From Dipteris shenzhenensis (lineage: Eukaryota > Polypodiophyta > Polypodiopsida > Gleicheniales): a stretch of 64,000 bases of DNA. The notes under the pieces were generated by a model. The model had not been told where the DNA came from. It saw only the letters and a program-made list of their open reading frames with translations, and did no database searches. The DNA lies in the NCBI GenBank assembly GCA_047967505.1, contig CM106541.1; one strand, 5' to 3'. Made by a program: the position numbers and the translations under genes. Each line of letters begins with the position of its first letter. Position 1 is the first letter of the stretch. Of the stretch, positions 45,964-58,059 are shown in pieces.

Positions 45964-47491
45964 TGTGACATGAAATTGGGGGTAATAAACTTCATGCACC
46001 TCTTCACTTCCTACTGCTTTCGAACTGAGTGATAGAGATATTCATCACCAGGAAAGGGACATTAAAAAGAAGCTTTTATACCAAGAGACCACATCATACT
46101 ATCCTCCCTTAGATGAGAATGAAGATGGTAACATCCCAAGTGATATTGTGCTCAAGCATAGGGAGAAGGAAAGGATTAGCAGAGGCCATAATCTCAGCAA
46201 GCCCAGCCTGTGCCAAAGAGAAGAGCGATACATTGTTGAAAGAAGATCTTGCAGCTCAACATGACATGAAGTGATATATATTGAGGAGTTTGAAGGGGCT
46301 GATTGGATTGGATGGGTAGGTATGGGGCAAACATTGCACCTCCTTCATAGATAGCTTTACAATTAGCTCAAAACACTCTACAGACTATCATTAAACACAA
46401 AGGCCTGTAACCTTTAGTAGATACATGATATCAAATATTCAAACACATATTAAGATGCACTTGAAACGGGCTTCACTTTGATATAATTTTCATAAGAAAC
46501 AAAGAAGCGGTCGAAAAGATATAGGCAATTTACTAGCTGCGGGTAAAAACTGTCTGAAAAAGAAATAGTTACACATAGAGATTCATAGATTTTTGGGTTG
46601 ATATCTAATACAATAACTAAAGACATAAGATGATTCTCCTTGAAAAGAGATTTGCACTGATATAATTTTCGTTCAAATTGGACCATCAAGCGAAAAGTTA
46701 TGAGCAAAAGACTGATAGGGGTTAAACTATCATGAAAAACACCTACTCCTTCTACTGGTGCCGACTTGGGAGAATACTACCTCCATGATTAGACTTCATC
46801 AACGATCCAAGTCCCATAGAGGTCACCTAAGAGGGAAAGAAGAACTCCCTTTGTGACTTGGGAAATAGATCAACCATGTATGCGCAATGAGCGGCCGAAT
46901 AGAGAATACTTTTGAGTACTTTGGAAGAGAAAATAATGGAAAAAGGGAAGAGACACTGAAGAGAGAGAACCTGAAGTGAACTTCATTACCAATAGAGTGA
47001 GACTCCACTCTAATGCAACTTAAAATACTATAAACACAAGGGAGAAGAAGAGGTTTCATACATACAAGAGGGAGCGGAAGCTCCAAGACTACTCTTAGAG
47101 AGAGAATGAACTAGAGAGAGATGGAATCAAGAGTCTAGATAAGAAAATATCTATAAGAGGGAGAAGAGGCTTATGGAAGAGGCTTGAGGAGAGTAGGGCT
47201 ACAGCAACATGAGGCCTAATGGTGGAAGAGATGATGAATAAGGGAGAGGAGGGCTCCTTTTATAGAGATTTTATCACCTTCCTTCACCCATTTACAAATT
47301 GTTGCCTATAGATTCCTTTCCCCATCAATCACATAAGCCCGTATGTCACCATCCATGTCATTTTTGGCTACTCTTGCCATGTGTCCCATCAAAAGATGCT
47401 CAAGACTCTTAAAATATTGAGAAAGGCAAGAGTCTCCCCACATGGAGCCCATAGGGACCCTCTCTTTTTCATATGTTCACATCCTCCTTAT
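45964..47491 (-). mobile_element. 5' LTR of copy B, U3 end missing
   Basis: On the minus strand it ends GTCACA at 45964. At about 47485-47491 LTR similarity stops within ..GTGGAATAAGGAGGATG and AGTACT array 3 begins, so roughly 0.38 kb of the U3 start is lost. Confidence 0.85.
47254..47264 (-). promoter_or_regulatory. Candidate TATA box in the 5' LTR of copy B
   Basis: Minus strand TATAAAAGGAG, conserved in position in the other LTRs (TATAAAATGAG at about 61639, GTAAAAGGAG at about 54160). It would place the R start about 30 bases further on. Confidence 0.55.
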
Positions 47492-48256
47492 TTAGCATTT
47501 TAGGCTATCCTTTTAGTGCTAAATGATATACAATACTAAATGATATATAGTACTACATGCTAGGTGGTGCTAATATTACTAAATGTTGAACAATCCTAAA
47601 TGCTAAATAGTGCTAAATAGTACTACATGCCAAATACTACTAAATGCCAAATAGTGTTAAATGTTAAATAGTGTTGAAAGACATAGTACTAGCAATGCTA
47701 GATAGTGCTAAATAGTACTAAATGCTAACTAGTACTAAATGCTTAGTAGTATTTAGCCTTTTTAGCTATCCTTTTAGTACTAAATACATAGTACTAGCAG
47801 TGCTAGTTAGTGCTGAAAGACAACCGTACTAGCAGTGCTAGATAGTGCCAAATAGTACTAAATGCTTATGCTTTTAGTACTAAATGATAAATAGTACTAA
47901 ATGCTAGGTAGGGCTAATATTACTAAATGCTGAATAGTCCTAAATGCTAAATAGTACTTGATGCTAAATAGTGCTGAATAGTACTAAATGACAAATACTA
48001 TTAAATGCCAAATAGTGTTAAATGCTAAATAGTGCTGAAACACATAGTACTAGCAGTGCTAGATAGTGCTAAATAGTACTAAAAGCTAAATAGTACTACT
48101 GAATGCTAAATAGTACTGAATACTACTAAATGCTAAATAGTGGTAAGTAGTACTAAAGTCTAGATAGTGTAAAATGTTAAACATTGCTAAATTTGAAATA
48201 GTTCTAAATCCTAAATATTGCTAAATCACATAAATAGTACTATTTAGTACTAAAAC
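47492..48256. repeat. AGTACT-rich satellite-like array 3
   Basis: Repeats of TAAATGCTAAATAGTGCTAA and CATAGTACTAGCAGTGCTAG. A segment carrying CTTTTAGTACTAAAT and CTAGATAGTGC occurs three times, suggesting higher-order units of 100-300 bases. It directly abuts the truncated LTR. Confidence 0.85.
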
Positions 48257-48590
48257 AGCTGACTTCAAATGTTCAGCATGTACAATATTATATTATTCTA
48301 TTGATTAATAAGTAATAAGAAAAAAAGAGTGAAGAAAATATACCTACTTGTCAAAGCCCATGGTAGCCAACCATGCATTTGACACCAATACATTGCAAGA
48401 CAGATGAATACATTGCAAGTTCTCAGAACTGCACACATGATGTAGTATGTGTGCAAGCATGGTGCAAAAAGCACATCAATAGTTTACACCTGCACATTTA
48501 TTGAAAGGGTAAGTACACACTACTTGTAAGAGGACCCAACTCTAAAAACTAAAACATCGATTTGTACATGGAAGTTAAGAATCTCACCAT

Positions 48591-49600
48591 TCAATATTCA
48601 TGTTCATAGTCATTACTGCAGAACCTATGGGATGGTGAGTTGGTGCTAGATTCAGAACTCCGGGACCCTGACTTGGGAGCTTCTCAATCTGATGCTACAT
48701 GTTGCTCATGCTTGATAGTGCTCTCCAATGCTAGTTCGCTGCCTTTTTGCTGATTCAAATATTACTTTTGCTGCATTTAGTTCTACCTCAAGTTTTGCTA
48801 CATCCTTCAAGAACTCGTCCTACAATACACTACCATGTAATAAATTGTCTACTTTACTATGCACCCAGCTAAGTTTATGTACAATTGATTTAACTTTTAT
48901 GAGGGCTTCACCCTCAGTTGCAGTAGCAGCCTCAAAATCTATATGCAATCTTGCATGCTCCTTTGACACTGTACCCTTCCACTCATGTAATACACCTTCT
49001 TGCTCCATGCTAAACTTCTGTTGATCTTGTAAACTTACAAGCTCCCGTTTTGTTATAGACGTGCCTACATTACATTCGTGCTTGATACACATGCTGTCCA
49101 AGCTAGCCGAGCGCAGATTCATGTCTTTATGCTGGGCAAAGTCATCCCAATCCACATCTACTCCATGAGTAGATGCAGCGAATGACTGTGCCAACACTAT
49201 ACCAACTTCATTGTTCGTGACTATTTTTGAGTTGTAAATCCTATAGTAAATCTTCATAAAATCATTCAACAACAATTTCTTTAGCTGACCTATATGAAAG
49301 CCACGCCGGCTCTCTTTGTCATTGTTTCCCCATATTTCTTGGATCTAAGTGTCTAACTCCAGATATGAGTCTTGCTTCGCTCTCAGGAAAAATCTCCATC
49401 CAAGACTGGAATTGCTATTGGTTTGTTGTCCTTAGTCTTTGGCTTCTCTTTGGTTGGAGTCGAAATAGAAGCCGCTTGGCTGTCCACTTTGCCTTCTCTT
49501 TGGTTGTGGACTTCCTGGATGGAGTGTTTCTTCTTGGAGAAAGGACATCGGGCTTCTTGGAGGCGGGAGATGTGATGGCTTTGGGCTTCCTTAGAGACAT
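48591..49600 (-). pseudogene. Coiled-coil protein pseudogene with basic N-terminus
   Basis: The ATG at 49600 starts a Lys/Arg/Ser/Pro-rich N-terminus (SLRKPKAITSPASKK..). A change of frame leads to FPESEARLISGVRHLDPRN, then another to the 151-codon frame 49275-48820. This contains GIVLAQSFAASTHGVDVDWD and a charged helical stretch (FEAATATEGEALIKVKS) with coiled-coil character. A TAG at 48820 and a further shift precede an Ser-rich tail (SGSRSSESSTNSPSHR) and a final TGA at 48591. No family recognised. The gene sits beside array 3, on the same strand as the spliced gene at 36.8-37.6 kb. Confidence 0.5.
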
Positions 49601-49676
49601 GGCGGTCTTCAGCTACTGCAAAGAGTATAACATTTTAGTACTAGGACTCATACTAAGATGAAATAGAGTAAAATAA

Positions 49677-49680
<4 letters not shown>

Positions 49681-49720
<40 letters not shown>
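49681..49720. repeat. (GA)n microsatellite
   Basis: About twenty GA units. Confidence 0.95.
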
Positions 49721-49722
<2 letters not shown>

Positions 49723-49868
49723 ACAAAAGCAAAAAGTTTGCATGTTAACAAAAGGAATGGCAAAAGACAATTGCATGCAGGTCCGAATATTGAATTATGG
49801 GGGAAAGCATTTAGAGAATGAAGGAAAAGCAAAGAATTAATAGAGAATGGGGGAAAAGAGATGAATGA

Positions 49869-49870
<2 letters not shown>

Positions 49871-49910
<40 letters not shown>
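49871..49910. repeat. (AG)n microsatellite
   Basis: About twenty AG units. A short AGTTCAAA triplication follows near 49972-49999. Confidence 0.95.
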
Positions 49911-49913
<3 letters not shown>

Positions 49914-50756
49914 TCATGAGAGAGCAAGAACCCACGTCAATGTCCTGTGAGAAAATTCGACATGGAAATCAGAAGTTCAAAAGTTCAAAAGTTCAAAAGT
50001 GAAAGCTGGAAATTAGAAGTTCGAAAGTTTGAAAGTGGAAGTGATAGAGTGCAGGTTTGAAAGTGAAACACATGAGAGGAGATGCAATGCATGAAAATGT
50101 GTGTATGAGCATGAGAATGCATACGTGAGAATATCTTATGCATGAGAATCTGTAATCAATACATACACCCTAGCATGCTTTCACCCTTCCAAGAGTTAAA
50201 GATACATGTTAAAGGAACTTCAATAATCCATAGGTACAATCCAAAGACATACAAATTTAGAAATCAAAATTGTGGTCATATGGGTCAAGCTAAAAAAATA
50301 TGCAGCCTATGTTCAATAACACAACTTTATTTCCTCAATGGGTCGCATTGCCACATCCTCGTTGCTTTCATGGTAGCTCGCTCCTTTGGATCAGTCCTGC
50401 ATACTGAGTTCCTATAGAATCAACCAAGAGTTTGATTTCAATGTCTCCCTTCACCAAGTTCTCACCGAGAGCTCTTGAAACATCTATGAGAAAGTTGGAA
50501 ATTTCTCTTAATAGCCAACCAATAGCAAAGCAATCTGACTATGCGCCCCTGGGATTTGGACATGTATTTGGATTGGCCATATAATTTTGGCACAAACCAT
50601 TAAAATGCCTTTAGAGGAGCATGAATCAAGTCTTGTGGATACCTGCTTTTATTCCAAATGGCAAATCTGTCAAAATAATGTGCTACAAAAGGGCAAAAGT
50701 GCCAGACTAAAAAACAACAAAATGTCCTATCCTACTATTGCTCCTCCTCTCCCTCC
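49911..50756. other. No assignable gene
   Basis: AT-rich. Plus-strand frames (50142-50417, 50587-50838) show no recognised motif; the second overlaps the last exon of the minus-strand gene-like unit. Confidence 0.35.
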
Positions 50757-52280
50757 TCACCCTTGGCCATGCCTATCTGCTTCTCCAGATTCAGTCTCTA
50801 AGTCTAGATCTCCTGATGGGTCAGACGTGCCTCCCTAAGAATGAAACATGTTAGGAAAACTAAGAGCGTTGATTGTAAGATGATGGTGATACTCAAATGA
50901 TAACAATGAGGATTAAGGTATACTCACATGACACACTGCCACCTTGCACCAATTAATGTCATATCCTTCATTTGCCATCTCCTGATACCAAGCGGGGGCT
51001 CCAATCCTGAATGCCCTTCTGTATTCCTCGTCGGTTGGAGGCCTACCAATAACAAATTCCTATGGATTCAAATTGAATGAGTTAGATATAAATGACAAAA
51101 CATTTGAATGAATGAACATATTAGTAGATATTAAGTAAAAGATAAATATATAATTTCCACCCATGCCTCGTTGGCGTCTGCCAATGCACTTGAGGTTTAA
51201 AGGACCTATGGTCTCTAGGTGTATTCTTGCCGCCCTTCATTGAGTAGTGAATGCATCTAGATTGTCTTTGTAGTCCTTCACTTCTTCTAATCTTTGGGTT
51301 CGCCCACCTTACCTTGGGCTTACCTAACCTTAAAACCCCCCTTAAGTCATATCTACGAGACTTTAGGAGCTCCCCCATGCATGTAAGCATGGCATTTCTT
51401 TCAAACTCATACTTTCTAGGGTTGGGAAATTTTTACTTAAGGGGCTCTATGATGGCTTCCTTGGCTCTATTGTCCAGTTGATTCCAAGGTTAGAAAATAT
51501 TCTTGGGGAAGTGGGTTCTCATAAGCCTCCTCATGTATATTATGACCTGGTTCCTAGCATCATCCTTTATTACTTCCCCAATGCTGTTTTCACTCGGTAG
51601 GATAGGTCCACGGGCAAAACAAAGTCTAAAGGATGCACAGTGGATTGAGTAGCACAGCTAGAGCATGGAGTGGGAGTAGCAGAGGTAGAGTGAGGGGTGG
51701 AGCAAGCACTTAAGAAGTGAGGAGTAGGGGGGAGAGAGATGCAAGGGGTGTTGTGGTCTATGAGAGGGGAGGACAAGGGACCAGACTAGAATTGGGTCTC
51801 ATGAATAAGGGGGACCTGGAGCACCAAGAGTGTGCAGACTCCTCTACATATCCCATGCCACCATAGTAGCATCAACCCTTACTACTCTTTTTTGACCTAC
51901 GACAATGACCTCGGAAGGGACAAGAGGGGATGCATGTCGAGTAGCTAAAGCCATCGATGCCTCTGATCTACCCCCAAGGGGTGTAGGAGAGGGAAATATG
52001 GAGGTCCTCTAGGATAGAGAGAAAATAATCTCTGTGTCACTCTCTACAATAAACTCATCAGGACTCTTGATAAAGCCATGGGTGTGGCTAGCAAAGGAGT
52101 CCCCCAAGGGGTAGGTCCTTGAGGAGTTGACAGAGTGGAATCAAAGTCGTCTGGAGAGTAGAGTCCATGAGCTCTCCTCCTATGGGGATTCCCATGACCA
52201 CCACTATTGAGAGCCCATGAGCTCTCCTCCTATTAGGAGTCCCATGACTATTGAGAGTCTACTCTCTAGATGTGCGACAT
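50757..52280 (-). pseudogene. Spliced minus-strand gene-like unit of unknown function, probably transposon-associated
   Basis: The clearest part is two exons. Exon 51059-50928 (after CCATAG) reads EFVIGRPPTDEEYRRAFRIG.. and WYQEMANEGYDINWCKV and ends before GTGAGTA. Exon 50834-50757 (after TTCTTAG) adds GGTSDPSGDLDLETESGEA and a TGA; the junction is in frame. Upstream, 51480-51161 reads FPNPRKYEFERNAML, then SRRYDLRGVLRLGKPK and SMKGGKNTPRDHRSFKP. Its donor to the next exon is out of phase as I read it. Further upstream (to about 52280) protein-like pieces with stops occur (DEFIVESDTEIIF, PSEVIVVGQKRVVRVD). The layout recalls ORFs carried by plant DNA transposons, but I cannot name a family. 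Confidence 0.5.
52150..52250. repeat. Short direct repeat
   Basis: CCATGAGCTCTCCTCCTAT with GGAGTCCCATGA-like continuation occurs at about 52167 and 52207. Confidence 0.75.
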
Positions 52281-52571
52281 GATGACATGTCTAATTTAAT
52301 GGAATTGAACAAGTAGAAACACAAACAATAAAAGAAACACAAACACAAAATTGGGTAAGAAGCAAAAAAATAATGAATACTTACATTTTACTTAAAAGAT
52401 AATTTACTACTTAAAACTCAATTCAATTTACTAAAAATGTGATAAATTCGTATTGATAGACTAAACTCATATTCATTATAAACAACATTGGTCTCCATAA
52501 AAGACATTATCATATATCCAAAATTAGAAACAAAACTGGTATTGTAAAAAACAATTGTATTGTAAACAAAA

Positions 52572-53365
52572 TTGGTCTCCATACGAGACAAGGAAAAGAG
52601 AGGAGAGAAAAAAGGAAATAAAGAGAGAGGAAATAAATTAAGAGAGGGCAAGAGAGACAAGAAAGAGAGAAAAAAAGAGAGAAAGAGAGGAAAAGAGAGG
52701 AGAGAGAGAGGAAAAAGAGAGAAAGAGAGGAAAAGACACGAGAGAAAGAGAGAAAGGGGAAAGAAAGAGGAGGGAAATAAGAGGAAAGGGGAAAGAGAGG
52801 AGGTTAAGAAGAGTAGGAGAGAAAGAGAGAAAGGGGAAAGAAAGAGGAGGGAAATAAGAGGAAAGGGGAAAGAGAGGAGGTTAAGAAGAGTAGGAGAGAA
52901 AGAGAGGAGGGAAAGAGAGGAAAAGAGCAGAGGGAAATAAGGGAGGAAAGAAAGAAGCAAAGAGGGAAAGAAATAGAGGAAAAGAGAGAAGAGTAGGAGA
53001 GAAAGAGAGAAAGAAGAGGAAAGAAATAAGAGAGGAAATAAGAGAGGAGAGAAAAAGAGAGAAAAGAGGAAATAAATTAAGAGAGGAGAGAAAGAAGAAA
53101 AGAAAGAGGGAAAGAGACAAAAATAAAATATGAGAGGAGAGAAAAGAGTAGAGGGAAAGATGAGAGAAAGAAGAGTAGGAGAGAAAGAGAGAAGGGAGGG
53201 AGGGAAATAAGAAAGTAAAAGAGAGAAAGAGAGAAAGAAGGGAAGGAAATAAGAGAGGAAAGAAAGAGAGGAAAAGAGAGGAGACAAAGAGAGAGAAAGA
53301 GAGAAAGAGAGGAAAAGAGAGGAAGAGAGAGGAGAGGAAAGAGAGGAAAAGAAAGGAGAGTTCCT
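52572..53365. repeat. 800-bp purine (GA) tract
   Basis: Almost uninterrupted G and A on the plus strand, in GAGAGGAAAGAGAGG units with diverged sub-repeats. For example, a block of about 77 bases around 52750-52830 recurs at about 52827-52900. Long frames on both strands are artefacts. It directly precedes retrotransposon copy C. Confidence 0.9.
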
Positions 53366-53553
53366 ATGCCCATCACTACAGCTAGTGCTAAAGGTGCTAG
53401 CTACTGTTGACTCAGAGCATATCATGCGGTTTGTCAAAATACCATGCGGTATGTGCCTTTGGACACTACACGATGTGATATACCCCCCACAGTCCCACAT
53501 GCATACCGCACAGTTTTCTATAGGGTGCCAAGAGACAATGCTTGGTGATGCAC

Positions 53554-55439
53554 TGCGACGCCAAAAATTGATATTTTTTATTTGGCATTGGTACTGTTTT
53601 CTTCTATGTTTGATAAGAGTTTGAGTATCAAGTGATAGCCTAGTGGCTCACTTATTTCTATTTTCTAAGATATCGTATGGGATTGAGAGGATGAGTGGAA
53701 TGGATCATTGTAAATACCATGTGTATGAATGATAAATACCTTGGTATGGGGTGAGAGTTATTTGTATATGGGATATTATGGGATTTTAGAAAATCGGAAG
53801 AGTGAGTCATATAAAGAGGGGGGCTCATGTCCATGTGTTCTAATAATATAAGAGAGATAATATGCCAAGCGTGTGGAAGGCACGTGGAGGAGTGTGGAGT
53901 CAAGAGGAATCCTTCTAGAATTCTTATGTGGAATAAGGAGGATGTGGATATATGGAAAAGGGAGGGTCCCTATGGGCTCCATGTGGGGAGGCTCTTGACT
54001 TTCTCAATATTTTAAGAGTCTTGAGCATCTTTTGATGGGACACATGGCAAGAGTAGCCAAAAAGGACATGGATGGTGACATACAAGCTTATGTGATTGAT
54101 GGGGAAATGAATCTATAGGCAGCAATTCTAAATGGGTGAACGAGGGCGAGAAAATCTCTGTAAAAGGAGCCCTCCTCTCCCTTGTTCAATAGCTCTTCCA
54201 CCACTAGGCCTCATGTTCCTGTAGCTCTAGTTTCCTCAAGTCTCTTCCATGAGCTTTCTTTCCCTCTTGTAGATATTCTTTTATGTAGATGCTTGAGTCC
54301 ATCTCTCTCTAGTTCATTCTCTCTCTATGAGTTGTCTTGGAGCTTCCACTCCCTCTTGTATGCATGAAACCTCTTCTTCTCCCTTGTGTTTGTAGTATTT
54401 TGAGTTGCATTAGAGTGGAGTCTCACTCTATTGGTAATGAAGGTCACTTCAAGTTCTCTCTTGAGTGTCTCTTCCCTTTTTTTCCATTGCTTTCTCTTCT
54501 AAAGTGTTGAGAAGTGTTGTCTATTTGGTTGCTCATTGCACATACATGGTTTATCTATTTTCCAAGCCACAAAGGGGGATCTTTCTTCCCTCCTAGAGGT
54601 GACCTCTATGGGACTTGGATCGTTGATGAAGTCTAAGCATGGAGGTAGTATTCTCCCAAGTCGACACTAGTAGGAGGTGCTTTTCATGACAGTTTGACCC
54701 CCTGTCAGTATTTTGCTCATGACTTTTCACTTGGTGGTCTGATTTAGACTTATATCGATGCAAAGATCTTTTCAAGGAGTATAATCTTATGTCTTTAGTT
54801 ATTGTATTGAATGTCAAATTAAAAATATATGACTCTCTGTGTGTGACTGTTTCTTTTTCATACAGTTTTTACCTCCATTCAGTAAACTGCCCATATATTT
54901 CTGACCGCTTCTCTATTTCTTATAGAGCGTAGCCCATTTCAAGGCGCATCTTAATATGTGTTTGAATATTTGATATCATGTCTCTGTTCAAAGTTATGGG
55001 TCTTTGTGTCTTATAATATTTTGGAGAGTGTTTTGAGGTAATTGTAAAGGTATCTATGAAGGAGGTGCAACGTTTCCTCGGAACCTACCCATCCGACTCA
55101 ATCATCCCCTTTAAACTCCTTGATATATATCAGTTTATGTCATGTTGAGCTGCAAGATCTTCTTTCAACAACGTATTGCTCTTCTCTTTGGCACAGACTA
55201 GCTTGCTAAGATTATGGCCTCCGTTGATCCTTTCCTTCTCCCTATGCTTGAGTACAACATCACTTGGGACGTTACCATCTTCATTCTCATCTAATGGAGG
55301 AAATTATGGTGTGGTCTTTTGGTATAAAAGAATCTTTTTAATGTCCCTTTCCTAGTGATAAATATCTCTATCACTCAGTTTGAAAGTAGTAGGAAGTGAA
55401 GAGGTGCGTGAAGTTTATTACCCCGAACTTCATGTCACA
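53554..55439 (+). mobile_element. 5' LTR of copy C, full length
   Basis: Starts TGCGACGCC (TGTGACGCC in copy B) and ends GTCACA, 1886 bases. It includes the segment deleted from the copy A LTR. Confidence 0.9.
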
Positions 55440-55444
55440 TCTTT

Positions 55445-55462
55445 TGGTGGAGATGTCGAGTA
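55445..55462 (+). other. Primer-binding site of copy C
   Basis: TGGTGGAGATGTCGAGTA, five bases after the LTR; two differences from copy B. Confidence 0.5.
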
Positions 55463-55564
55463 CATTTGGTATTGGATTCATCCCACCTTACTAAATAGTA
55501 TTGGGTGTACTTGATTGCATGTTATGCCTAGTATAGCCATCTATTTTCTTATGTGATAAAGAAG

Positions 55565-57180
55565 ATGCCTGGAAGAACTCCGTCAGAAGAGATTGTAGTC
55601 CGTGTTTAAGAGAACTAGAAGATTGTGAAGGTGATGCTCAAGCTATTCGCATGGTCATTATGATGATATCCTTTATGTTTGCATTCTTGAATATGTTGGT
55701 GAAGTGACAACACTGGAAGCAGGCACAATGATAGATTGGGGATTGTTTCATGCACTAGCAGCTTGGTGTGAAGAAGAGTCGTTGGGTAGTTTTTGACTAT
55801 AATAGTGGAGTTGTGATTCTCAATGCTTTCAGCTTCTTTTGCTATGCAAATGATGAAGAGTACAATATCTTGAAGCTGTTATGTGCACTTCCAATTGTGA
55901 GAAGGGTGATTCTTGAATGGATGTATACACAATGTTTTCATGGTGCTGATTGGTCACTTATTTTTGAAGATTTTTTTGAGGATCACCTTGTGGAGGATTT
56001 TCAACAAGCGGTTATGCATAATAAGTTGGTCTTGGTATACTAAGGCTCTGTGGGATCTTGTTTGGGATATTAGTTGGATCTTGGTGTTTCCTTTTTGTGT
56101 TTCATCATGGTAAAGATTCTAGTGTTTTGAGGGACCCAAGGGGAAGACCCAAAGTCTTATCTTTGAGATTTTGTTCAAGGATGCCTCCTTTCTAGATGGT
56201 GCATGATGGATCGAGCGGAGCTTATGCCTGATTCTCTTGAAGGTGTAGCCTTGATTTAGCATGAGGCCTTGCCAAACTCTACCAAGGAGGATTGGGACCA
56301 AGTGGTGGCTACAATGAAGCAGAGATTTGTGACAGTGGAGTCGCCAAATGCTTTGATGTTGTAATTGGACCGGTTCTATCAAGGAGATGGTGAGATGGTC
56401 TCTGCATTGGCAATCCCATATGAAACTTTATGGACAAAGTATGAAAGGGCAGCTTTGCGAGCTATGGCATCTACATCATCGGCCCCTCAAAGTCTCTCAG
56501 GGATGGAGCACTTAAAGATGAGCAAATTTGTTATGGCTTTGGAGCCTTGTCTTCGCTCAAAAGTAATGAGTAAAGATCCAACAACATACATGGAGGCACT
56601 TTGCATTGTGACCAAGAAAGAAGCTTCTTTAAAGATGGAATCCTCTTTTGTGTCTTCAATAGCTTCAACTTCTAAGGTGGAGGTAATGGGCACTCCTCAA
56701 GTACCAAAGTCCTTTGAGTTGGATCATAATATCTCCCAATTTATGGCAGAGTTTGCTGATTTGAAATTGGATTTGGTTAATGCACGACAACCTAGAGCAC
56801 CAAAGAGTGAAGATAGGCCTTGAGATAAGAGTGGGGTCACTTGCTATGAATGTAATGAAAAAGGTCACTATCGCCCCGAGTGTCCTAGATTGAGAAAGAT
56901 AGAAGAAAAACAAGTATCCTTGTTAGAAGCTTCTTCAGGGGATGAGGAAAGAGAGGTAATGATGGCTAAATGGGGGCGTGGTAAAGCAAAAAAAGAAGAA
57001 GAAAGCAAGGAAGAAGTAAATGAGGAACATTAGGAAGAGGAACACTGTAGTAAGAAAAAGAAGGCATCTAGAGGGAGAGTTAGCTATTCAGACTTTCCTT
57101 TAGGACAAGGAATTGGAAGCTATGACTTGTTGTCCGACCTTAAAGAAAAGGAATCTCATATCACTTTTGGTTAATTACTT
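55565..57180 (+). pseudogene. Gag of copy C
   Basis: The ATG at 55565 opens MPGRTPSEEI and is soon broken. The extra N-terminal block (55768-56043) reads WVVFDYNSGVVILNAF, then ANDEEYNILKLLCALP and ends FEDHLVEDFQQAVMHNK, longer than in copies A and B. The capsid-like region is damaged up to 56365, then clean (DRFYQGDGEMVSALA..LRSKVMSKDPTTYMEA..) to 56822, where the shared TGA occurs. The zinc knuckle CYECNEKGHYRPEC lies at 56842-56884. A Lys-rich stretch leads to the protease. Confidence 0.75.
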
Positions 57181-57183
57181 ACT

Positions 57184-58041
57184 TTGTCTCCAAAACTATG
57201 GAAGGAATGGGGAAAGCTAGCAAGCACAAGAGTATCAAAGAAGAAAAAGAAGAAAAGTGCCATTCCTATTGTTCAAAAGGTAGATATAGATGTTGGTGAT
57301 AATGTCCCTGTGGTTGATGTGATCATTGATGGTCAAGTGATTTCTAATGTATACATTGATGGAGGTGCATCAATTAATGTCATGAGTGAGAAGACCATGA
57401 TAGATGCTGATTTAAAATACTCTAGTACTACCTCTCCTTATCGCATCAAATTGGCTGACAACACTAGGGTTAAGACCTTGGGAGTTGTGAAGAATCTAGA
57501 AGTGGATGTATGTGGAATTTCGGTGCCGACTACTTTTCAGGTGATCCCTACCAAGCCAGATGCACATGCCTATCCATTGATTTTGGGAATGCCTTGGCTA
57601 CAAAAGGTGAAGGCTGTTCAAAAGTAGGATACTGGAGAATTGATTTTGCAAAGAAATGATAAGAAAGTGCTCTACAACATCAAAAGTCGCAAAAAGAAAG
57701 TTGTCAAGGAGGAGTCTTCAACATCAGAGAGTTCGAGCTCTGACTTAACCGAAGAAGAAGAAGAGACAGGGTGTAGCACCGAGGAGTCCAACTCAGAGGG
57801 TGAGGTGGAAGCAGTGGCCTTTGGTCTTTGTCTTAGTGCTGATCAGGATGAGTTAGGAGGGAACAAGGTGGTGGTACAAGAAGATCTTGTAGAGACACTT
57901 CATGTGGAGGATGTGGAGCACACTAAACAATGCCAATGCAATGAAGAGCTTCTTGGTGATTCTCTATCAGGTAGTGAGAAGCTCCAGTACTTGGATATGT
58001 TAGATGATTTTCCATGTCTCTTTGCAACAAGCTATTCATAG
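57184..58041 (+). pseudogene. Protease and acidic linker of copy C
   Basis: VSKKKKKKSAIPI, then VDVIIDGQVISNVYIDGGAS (active-site region) and YSSTTSPYRIKLADN. The conserved end reads LILGMPWLQKVKAVQK, where G-M-P replaces the G-R-P of copy A, followed by a TAG. The linker from 57640 is Ser/Glu-rich. It ends LFATSYS with a TAG and TGA immediately after, at the boundary to RT. Confidence 0.75.
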
Positions 58042-58059
58042 GTTTGATCAGTCTCTCTT

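Larger units (their letters stand above)
38345..47491 (-). mobile_element. Tat-type Ty3/gypsy retrotransposon copy B, minus strand
   Basis: The most complete copy. From high to low coordinate: 5' LTR (truncated), primer site, gag, protease, RT, first RNase H, archaeal-type RNase H, integrase, polypurine tract, 3' LTR. It lies between AGTACT arrays 2 and 3, which may be one array split by insertion. The outer end of the 5' LTR is missing, so target duplications cannot be checked. Multiple stops make it non-autonomous. Confidence 0.9.

Noticed and set aside
38345-47491. Copy B as an intact, active retrotransposon
   Set aside because: The 5' LTR lacks its start and several stops and frameshifts break gag, protease, RNase H and integrase.
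52418-53500. 360-codon minus-strand ORF, the longest in the window
   Set aside because: Ser/Leu/Phe-rich translation of the GA tract; no start context, no domain, and frames stay open on both strands as expected from purine-only DNA.
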